Positions 21,308-27,461 of a DNA stretch of 27,461 nucleotides are shown in pieces. The position numbers were made by a program, and so were the translations under genes. Position 1 is the stretch's first letter, and every line of letters begins with the position of its first letter. Source of the stretch: Chara braunii (taxonomy: Eukaryota > Streptophyta > Charophyceae > Charales > Characeae); assembly GCA_003427395.1 (NCBI GenBank), contig BFEA01000107.1:2644589-2672049 (forward strand). Direction: 5' to 3'. Under the pieces are notes generated by a model, which was given only the letters and a program-made list of their open reading frames with translations, ran no database searches and was not told the origin of the DNA.

Positions 21308-21589
21308 TTAAGACTTTGAGAAGGAGTGACGTAAACAGCAAAACAAAGCTTCACATCCAGCAGCACAACACTTGGTAAAGAAAAGACAACCCGTCATCCT
21401 TCCTGAGGCTCCCCATAAACATTTCCCATCTCACAAATTATAGACAAATGACCAGGAGGAACGGGTTCACGAGAGCCTGCAGATGAGCTCATTGGCAATT
21501 ACTGTCAATCAAGGGAGGGGCCATCCTAAGCCTTGAAGATTAAAGTTCATTAAACTACCAGTACATTTCCCTCATATGAAAACAAATAT

Positions 21590-21780
21590 GCGGCTTGTAT
21601 ACCGCCGCAACTTTTGGGGCTTGGCCTCTTGAGCAAAATGGCTAGCAGCACCAGCCAAAAGGAGGGCGGTGACAAGTCGATTTTATTTGGCGCGCACTGC
21701 GCAGTGCATTCCCAGACCTGGAGAAAACCCAGAAAAATGCCCCGGAAGTACTGGCGTTTCCCCCCCAACCCCCTTTTTTT
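21590..21780. repeat. Diverged relative of the 21015-21115 flanking sequence
   Basis: GCAAAATGGC, two to three variable bases, GCAG, and CAGCCAAAAGGAG recur at about 21018 and 21635 in direct orientation. A GTACTGGCGTTTCCC segment at 21747 resembles the MITE-like terminus at 21093. Confidence 0.45.
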
Positions 21781-22104
21781 TAAATCTTAGCAAACGCCCA
21801 GATTGTTGTAAAGGCGGGGTATCCGGCAAAGGAGTGCTCTCCGGGGTTTTACTTGTAGTTGCATTTCAAGTTTTTTTTTTTTTTTGAAGCCCAGGTTGTT
21901 GTAGAGGCCGAGGACTAGACCCACTGTGATAGGCCACCTTCCCTACCCTTCCCCACGTTAATACTCTCAGGGACCCCTTCTGTCCCGTCCCTACTATCCA
22001 ACCTCAATGTCACTCAGGACGATCACCCTACCAGTATGGAGGGCAGCTTGGACCAAACAACAGTGACAAGCACCAAGACTCCGTAACCTTCCATCGCTCG
22101 TGGA

Positions 22105-22132
22105 AGCGAAAGCGAAAGCGGAAGCGGAAGCG
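22105..22132. repeat. (GAAAGC/GGAAGC)n minisatellite
   Basis: Four to five hexamer units; short and impure. Confidence 0.8.
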
Positions 22133-22416
22133 GACGAACCTTGCCATACGGGAACTTGGAACGCCAGGCTTATGCAATCTTCTACAAGCCTGGTTGTTCT
22201 CCCTTCCCGGTCAGTGAGAGCTCTGCATCCATCCCCCCTCTCCTCTCTTCCAGGCAGTACAAGCATAAGTTCCCTTTTTTTTTTTTTTTTTTCCTCAACA
22301 ACAACACCCTGCCTCTGATAGGCATGGTCGTAAGGACCTGCCAAACACAGACTGAGACACAGCTGATTTCTGAGTTTTGCCTTGCTGAGTTTCCCACTTG
22401 TTGCTGAGTTTTCTAA

Positions 22417-22417
<1 letters not shown>

Positions 22418-22480
<63 letters not shown>
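22418..22480. repeat. (GT)n microsatellite
   Basis: About 30 units. With the AC tract at 22652-22688 it forms complementary arms around roughly 170 bp that contain several GC-rich palindromic words. Confidence 0.95.
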
Positions 22481-22483
<3 letters not shown>

Positions 22484-22644
22484 CTTGCTGGTCTGAATGC
22501 CTGCCTGAGTGCTTGTCGATTGAGTGTGTGTGTGTGACCCAAAAAGGGTACCCGTCCGTACGGGCGGCCCAAAGGGCCGGTACTTACCTGTGGCCATGAC
22601 ATTGAGGGTTGCAGCCACTCAAGTGGGGGGGGAAGAGGCCCACG

Positions 22645-22651
<7 letters not shown>

Positions 22652-22690
<39 letters not shown>
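22652..22690. repeat. (AC)n microsatellite
   Basis: About 19 units, inverse complement of the GT tract at 22418-22480. Confidence 0.95.
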
Positions 22691-22779
22691 CACCACCCCT
22701 ACACACACACCCTGACACCGACCCTCACCTGAGTTTTCACAGTCCTAAGACTTGTGTTTGTGGAAACATTCCATCAGCC

Positions 22780-22832
22780 TGAGGGATGCTGGGCCTGGTT
22801 CTGAGCAGGTGGTGCTGCCCAAGAAAAACAGG
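22780..22832 (-). repeat. Family D element terminus, inverted and diverged
   Basis: The reverse complement reads TTGGGCAGCACCACCTGCTC, then a CCCAGCATCCC block, aligning with the terminus at 11638-11690. Confidence 0.5.
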
Positions 22833-23817
22833 TTAAAGTGCCTAGTACCCAGGTGTGCAAAGAAAGACAAAGAAAAAACAAAAATACAAAAAAAAAAAAG
22901 CAAATTTCAATTCGTGGATCGGCGGCAGATAAATCAATAATCTCGTCCTCAGGAGGTGGCTTGCAAAGCATCTCCCAGCCAGACTCCTAGCACTGGGTTC
23001 ATCCCTCGCTCTCTCTTTCTTTCCTTTTTTTTCTTTATTTTTTCACTCGAAAAAAAAAAACAAAAACAAAAAAAAAACGTCACTCGGCCTGGGGCCAAAG
23101 GGCTCTTATTAATTATGAAATGAGAATATGCCGACATGGACGAGCCATCGCCACTGTCCCCTGAATATTCAGATCCTTTTTTCCTTTTCACGCCGACGAG
23201 AGGCATCGATCGCTCCCCAGTCTGTCGAGATCTATTACTATGATCAGCCGCGCAGCTGCCACATCGCATGTTTCGTGGTCAGTACCTTTTCTTTTTTTTT
23301 TTTTTTTTTTAACGAAAAACAGCCCCGCCAGTGTTAGTGCTGCTGATAAGAGCAGACACCACTAACACCTGGGAGAGGCTCGTTTCGGGGTCATTACCTG
23401 TCGGCTATCGTCATCTATTTTTTCAGTCACTAAAAGTACCCTGGAAGGCCGCACACACACAACCAAGCAATCGTACACTCAGACAGGCACACGGGAAATC
23501 AGCAAGCACGCAGTGCATTTAAACGAAACTTAGATATCTGAGCAGAAAGTGGGAAGCTCAGCAAGGCATACGTTCCTGCGGGGAAACTCAGAGATCAGCG
23601 GACGTCTCAGTCTGTGATTATTTTACAGATCATGACGCAAAGGAAAGTTTACATAGAACGCTAAAATTATGTACACACTGCACAACTATGCCCATACACA
23701 AATTCCAAAAATACGGAAATAATCGGAAAATTTGATGTCCAAAAAAAAATTAAAAAAAATGGATGTTAAGCTCTGTCAGCGAGCACAGCCGTCTCGTCCT
23801 CCATTCTCTTCTTAAAG
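22833..23817. other. Intergenic, no gene seen
   Basis: A-runs and T-runs (22877-22900, 23049-23077, 23290-23310) break up mixed sequence. No frame with recognisable features. Confidence 0.4.
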
Positions 23818-23862
23818 TATATATTTATATATAAATAAATATATAAATATATAATATGAGTT
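23816..23862. repeat. AT-rich (TATA/AAATA) low-complexity tract
   Basis: Almost pure A/T. Could unwind easily; no promoter can be assigned. Confidence 0.8.
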
Positions 23863-24124
23863 TTTGTGTGTACTATATATTCGATAGCTATTTTCTGTAG
23901 CCTGAGCTGGGTGGGGACTGTATCCCCAGTCCCTTGTGCCTCATTTCTTGCTGTCGTCAACATCTCTAAGCCTTGCTACTCCTAGGCGTCCTCTTCCCCT
24001 CTTCGGCTTTTGTCGTTACAGCCGTCAAGCTCTCCCTTTTTTTGTTGTCGTCAATATCTCTGACACTTCCGGCTCACTTTCCTCGTCATCGCCATCTTGC
24101 AATGACATCCAATACATAGTGTTT

Positions 24125-24149
24125 CTCCTCCTCCTCCTCCTCCTCCTCT
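24125..24149. repeat. (CTC)n trinucleotide repeat
   Basis: About eight units inside a 184-codon plus frame (23936-24490) that looks non-coding otherwise. Confidence 0.85.
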
Positions 24150-24241
24150 ATATTCGGTGGGGCGTGGCAATCTCCACGGTCGCCTGCTCATCCTTCTTCT
24201 GGTCATTGTTTCTCGCTGCCATGAGGCAACCTAGACTAACT

Positions 24242-24348
24242 ACCTTCTTCCCCCGAATGCAACGTATGGTCATTATAGATGAATTTAGACTGAAAGATAC
24301 CCCAAGTACAGCGATAATAACCATACGTTGTATTTCGGGGAAGAAGGT
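24242..24348. other. Long imperfect hairpin (35-nt arms), possible small-RNA precursor or foldback
   Basis: Arms 24242-24276 and 24314-24348 are inverted copies matching at 31 of 35 positions, around a 37-nt loop whose base also partly pairs. Size and mismatch level fit plant or algal miRNA precursors, but a small foldback transposon would look the same. Either strand could be the transcript. Confidence 0.5.
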
Positions 24349-24611
24349 CACCGTAGTAGAGCTTCGAAAGACAACCTCCTTGTTGCTTTCGTGCTCCTCA
24401 GCGCCTTCCTGCTTTGAAGGACTCTTGTTGGTGTCAAATGTCCGGCGCCTGGAAGTAGGCCACCTACTAGAATCTTATCTGCTTTGGTGAAGGTTCGAAC
24501 GCCGGTTCGGGCCCACAGATCGGGATGAAAATCAGGTTGAGGTACCAAGTCGGGCCCGCTCGGGAGCATTCCCGTAAATGTGAGGACTCTTGATGAAGCC
24601 AGCATCCGACA

Positions 24612-24686
24612 TGGACCGACAGGATTTGAACCTGTGATCTCTCCGCCTAGAAGTAGCCCAACCAGAATCCCATCTGCTTCGGTCAC
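24612..24686 (-). other. tRNA-like sequence (T-arm and B-box intact), probable tRNA-derived relic
   Basis: The minus strand has a perfect 5-bp T stem with a TTCAAAT loop (24619-24635) and hence a good B box, followed by CGGTCCA. Seventy-five bases upstream, GTGACCG pairs with it at five of seven positions, and a 3-bp D-stem can be drawn. No proper anticodon arm forms. A diverged copy of the left part lies at about 24447-24500 without a T-arm. Confidence 0.3.
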
Positions 24687-25101
24687 GGGTTCGGGCTCCG
24701 GTCTGGGTGCAGTTCGGCATGAGTCTTGGGTTCTCGGACCAGTTCGGCCCAGATTGCGGTCCTGGTGCTTAGTTGCGGCTTCGATCTGGCCGCCAATCAT
24801 CCGTCTTCCGCGGTACATAACGCACCCTGAAAATGGATGCATAGACACCACCTTTCCGGTCAGGTACATGCCGAATGACGTAGCGTTGAGGAGGGGGAAG
24901 ACGGTAGTAATCAGGATGAGCCTCAGAGGCTTAAGGGGTTCTGGTTCCGGTTCGGCTTTTGGTCGGGATGATTCTCAGCCTGCCTCTGCCGCTACATCAG
25001 CACCCGGGCATTTATATCTATATATTCGTCCAATCACTGCACCACCAAATGATTGCACATTTCCTCTCCTACTCCTGATCAGACCCCCACCCCTTGCTGC
25101 C

Positions 25102-25125
25102 ATCCTCTCTCTCTCTCTCTCTCCT
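25102..25125. repeat. (CT)n microsatellite
   Basis: Ten or so CT units. Confidence 0.85.
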
Positions 25126-25331
25126 TTTCGCATGGCACTCCGTTCTCGCTGGTGGTCCAGAGATTGAGTTGTTCGCAGATTATCAACTTTTATTATTCCC
25201 ATCCGGAAATCTCAGCAGTCTTTTGCGTGCAGCCTGCCGCCAAGAAGAAGTCTGACCAGAGTTCAATAACTACCATTAAAAAAAAAAATCCTCTTTTCTC
25301 TTTTTCCAATTTCTGTCCAAACAAGTCTGAC

Positions 25332-26405
25332 TCATTCAAGCGTCAGTGTGGGAATGCCATCATCGTCCGCACTGTTACTTGTCCAATTAGTCCCAATCTC
25401 GTTCGCCCCAATAGCCGTTTTCCCAACGGGAAGCGATATCTGGTAATAATGTGGAAGAGCAGCATCAGCTTCAGTGTTCGTCAACAGATAAAGCGCTGCA
25501 TATGTGGCGTTCCCGGAGCTCCCTCGCAGTGCTACCTCCCAACCTTGGGCTCTCTGTGAGAACTCGGTAGTGGAGGCTTTTGTGTTGTCCGCAGGAATTA
25601 ACTCTGGCTTGGTTAGCGGTGTGTTGAGGAGGACCGTCCGATTAGAGGTCCGGTAAGCGATCCGGATCTTGCCAGTACCGATCCCACTAGAAGTTCGCAA
25701 GAAGACCACCATTCCGTTGGATAGTCTTTCGAAAACCTGTTGCGTCTTCTTCAAGACCTCGCTTTGACTTTGACTTTGACTGTCCGTAAGTAGAGTTGCA
25801 AGCCCGGCTTCAAATTGGTAGTACGCCCTCAAGGTTTGCGTCCCTTCTCTGCATTGGGATAAACGGAATTTGAAGCCATGTGGAAGTAGCGATTCAACGC
25901 TGGCCTGGAGTAGGTTGTGTGTGGCGCACGAGTGCGCCGAGCTTGGAAGCGCTGTTGTCTGCCGCGGCGCAGGTGCACACGGCGGCGCAGGTACACGTGC
26001 AGAGTCTGGCGGCGTGGCAGTGCCTGCACCGTCGGTGGCGGTCGCAGCCCCACGGGGAGATCCTGGACATGTGTCGCAATCGAAGGTAGGAGCGGCTTGA
26101 ACGGTGCTGCGAAGCGGTATCCCAACAATAGACTCGATCCAGGGCAGAACGATGGCGACTGGAGCGAGAACCGCCGGACTGGTCGCACACGGATAGGCCG
26201 CCCAGCTTAAAATGCCCACTTGAATTGGTCCCCCGCCGGAGGCCGAAGCCACGGTCGCAGGTCCGCCACTGACATGCGATGTTCGCCCGCCGCAGACCCC
26301 AAAAAATGTACAGTCCCAACGCGTATGCGAAATCACACAGAAAAAGAACACAAGAACAAAAATAAAAAAGTATAAGCACAAAAAATCATAAATTCCGTGC
26401 GACAA
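25332..26405 (-). CDS. Hypothetical protein, unrecognised; likely exon of a spliced gene
   Basis: A 357-codon open frame, much the longest in the right half, ending at TGA at 25332. It has no ATG near its 5' end: the frame opens at a TTG after an upstream TAA, and the first internal Met is only about two thirds of the way in. The first 30 or so residues are very hydrophobic (LCLYFFIFVLVFFFCVIS) but come from a T-rich tract that could equally be an intron's polypyrimidine stretch, with the exon beginning downstream. The remainder is more protein-like: a Pro/Ala/Thr-rich segment with CDTC, then a globular-looking C-terminus with SQSQSQS, LKKTQQVFERLSNGMVVFLR and the N-glycosylation sequons NRT, NAT and NWT. 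If the leader is real it would be secreted or membrane-anchored. No family is recognised. Confidence 0.5.
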   Translation of the reverse strand: MSHGIYDFLCLYFFIFVLVFFFCVISHTRWDCTFFGVCGGRTSHVSGGPATVASASGGGPIQVGILSWAAYPCATSPAVLAPVAIVLPWIESIVGIPLRSTVQAAPTFDCDTCPGSPRGAATATDGAGTATPPDSARVPAPPCAPAPRQTTALPSSAHSCATHNLLQASVESLLPHGFKFRLSQCREGTQTLRAYYQFEAGLATLLTDSQSQSQSEVLKKTQQVFERLSNGMVVFLRTSSGIGTGKIRIAYRTSNRTVLLNTPLTKPELIPADNTKASTTEFSQRAQGWEVALRGSSGNATYAALYLLTNTEADAALPHYYQISLPVGKTAIGANEIGTNWTSNSADDDGIPTLTLE

Positions 26406-26670
26406 ACATGGACGAAAGTGAAAAGACTGAGTGGTTTATTGCACTTCAATTTTTTTTATTATTAATTTTATATTCATTTTGTTTTGTCGAGTACGAGTCT
26501 GTATGACATGCTTTCAAATTTCAATTAATTTTATGCGTGTCCTCCCCGACTCATCCGTGTACAGGGGATTCGGAATACAAGAATGTGATGGACATCGTGC
26601 TTGTTTTAATCCGCAGCCCACTGGTGAGATATACCCTCATTTAAGCAGGCAGCAATTTCCTAAGAAAACG

Positions 26671-27058
26671 AAAACGGCCATTTTTTATTGTTCGAATGAA
26701 ATTGAAGCACCGGCTAATTTGGCCCGAATCCGCCGGAGCCAGGTCAAAATTTCGACGAAATTGAGGGTCCGGCGTTCTTAAAACACGGTACAAAAAAAAA
26801 AAAAATAATAATAATAATAATAATAAAAAATGGTACCCTTCTGAACCAAGATAAGTCCACATACTTCCAGAGGGTCCAGCGTTCTTAAAAGCTGGACCCC
26901 CTGGACTCCACCTAAGTCCAGAAACATCCTGGTGGTACGGCATTGTAAGAACGCCAGACCCTCGAGCACTAAAAGTTTTGACCTGAATCGGCCGCGAAGT
27001 CGGGCCAATTTAGTTAGTTGGTGTCAATTTCGTTCAGAAAATAAAAAATGTCCGTTTT
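26671..27058. mobile_element. Foldback/MITE-like element with long inverted arms
   Basis: The left arm (26671-26791) and right arm (26933-27058) are inverted, imperfect copies over about 120 bp. Shared blocks are AAAACGGnCATTTTTTATT, GAAATTGA, TTGGCCCGA, GGTCAAAA and GAGGGTCnGGCGTTCTTA. Weaker similarity reaches 26624 on the left and 27093 on the right. The centre has an A-run with (AAT)n (26792-26830) and a third, direct copy of the GGGTCCAGCGTTCTTAAAA block at 26871. No coding frame and no clear target-site duplication were found. Confidence 0.75.
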
Positions 27059-27233
27059 GACGAAACTGCAGTCATTAGGAATATCATCACGAATTCTTCA
27101 CAATTTTACTCTCGCAAGGAAACTTCATTACAATTTTTTGGGGTTTGTTTTTGGACGGTCACTTGGTTCTTCAGGAAGATGCGAGATTGCCCACGAGAAT
27201 AGTATACATATATACATGTGATGATGTGACACC

Positions 27234-27333
27234 CTCTGCCTACGGTTTACCACGCAGTTCTGTTCTGTCCAAGGGCAGTTCTGCCATATATATATCGTCA
27301 CGAACAGAACTGCCCGGTGAACCGTAGGCAGAG
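27234..27333. other. Long hairpin with 32-nt arms beside the hammerhead
   Basis: Arms 27234-27265 and 27302-27333 are inverted copies matching at 29 of 32 positions, with a 36-nt loop. The loop contains a third, partial copy of the CAGTTCTG block and a TATATATA run. In minus sense it follows the hammerhead by 33 nt. Confidence 0.75.
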
Positions 27334-27366
27334 AGAGAGAAGAGGACAACAAACGAGGGGCTGTGA

Positions 27367-27424
27367 CAAACTGTTTCGTCGGAGTTTCACTGACTCATCA
27401 GGAGGCTGAACCCTCAACAGTCTG
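27367..27424 (-). ncRNA. Type III hammerhead ribozyme, complete core (copy 2)
   Basis: Hammerhead ribozymes are self-cleaving RNAs. On the minus strand: CAGACUGU, cleavage-site U (27416), a GAGG/CCUC hairpin as stem I (27402-27415), core CUGAUGA (27395-27401), stem II (GUC pairing GAC, then one A/C mismatch and a G-C pair, 27378-27394), core GAA (27375-27377), then ACAGUUUG closing stem III with all eight positions paired (one G-U). All invariant core positions, including the A15.1-U16.1 pair, are present, and both strand ends lie in stem III, hence type III. Cleavage would be between 27416 and 27415. Plant retrozymes use type III hammerheads. The element carrying this copy runs off the window edge. 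Confidence 0.82.
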
Positions 27425-27461
27425 CAGAATCCCCTCACTGATTACACTGTAAATGATAATC

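Noticed and set aside
21994-22686. 230-codon minus frame
   Set aside because: Built from (GT)n/(AC)n and a hexamer repeat with poly-Lys/Glu between; no domain-like segment.
23936-24490. 184-codon plus frame
   Set aside because: Crosses a CTC repeat and both arms of the inverted repeat; composition is low-complexity Ser/Leu, with no conserved motif.
24348-25167. Overlapping 173-codon minus and 195-codon plus frames
   Set aside because: Both cover the same GC-rich duplicated segment with the tRNA-like sequence; neither shows a credible domain, and each argues against the other.
27040-27075. Plus-strand GACGAAAC-like word as half of a hammerhead
   Set aside because: No CTGATGA upstream within a plausible distance; it belongs to the foldback arm region.

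Overview
This is eukaryotic DNA, most likely from a streptophyte (charophyte) green alga such as Chara. The evidence is a plant L1-type LINE, a degenerate trihelix (GT/SANT-Myb-like) gene whose N-terminal and coiled-coil segments resemble, as far as I recall, the large trihelix family of Chara, very long dinucleotide repeats, and an assembly gap at 12408-12600. The genus is an inference; 'eukaryotic, repeat-rich, gene-poor' is seen directly. No intact conventional gene is certain.

Layout. 1-8430 (minus strand): one long, decayed L1-clade LINE. ORF1 carries a CCHC zinc knuckle. ORF2 carries an APE-type endonuclease, a reverse transcriptase with the FADD box, and a zf-RVT-like Cys/His end. It is riddled with in-frame stops but has few indels. 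8960-10795: a degenerate satellite-like array with units of about 105-195 bp. 11076-11690: a terminal-inverted-repeat element whose ends recur at 20195 and 22832. 12365-12600: a CT microsatellite running into the gap. 13711-14246: a decayed trihelix-family N-terminus. 14870-18889 (minus): a trihelix-family pseudogene split by a 2.4-kb insertion (15571-17973) that is flanked by a perfect 9-bp direct duplication; removing the insertion and one duplication restores the reading phase through the DNA-binding domain. 19839-20002: a recent 82-bp tandem duplication. 20195-23300: TIR ends, a 201-bp TTAA-flanked MITE-like element and long GT/AC tracts. 24242-24348: a long imperfect hairpin. 25332-26405 (minus): a 357-codon open frame, the best candidate for an unrecognised host exon. 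26671-27058: a foldback element. 27234-27424: a 32-nt-arm hairpin next to a hammerhead ribozyme.

The most notable signal is a pair of minus-strand type III hammerhead ribozyme motifs, at 27367-27424 (complete) and 16598-16653 (stem II decayed, and lying inside the 2.4-kb insertion). Both keep the whole catalytic core. Their stem III differs by a compensatory base-pair change, which argues for descent from a functional self-cleaving RNA. Plant retrozymes are the obvious precedent, but the 10.8-kb spacing and the surrounding sequence do not look like one simple retrozyme, so the host element may be undescribed.
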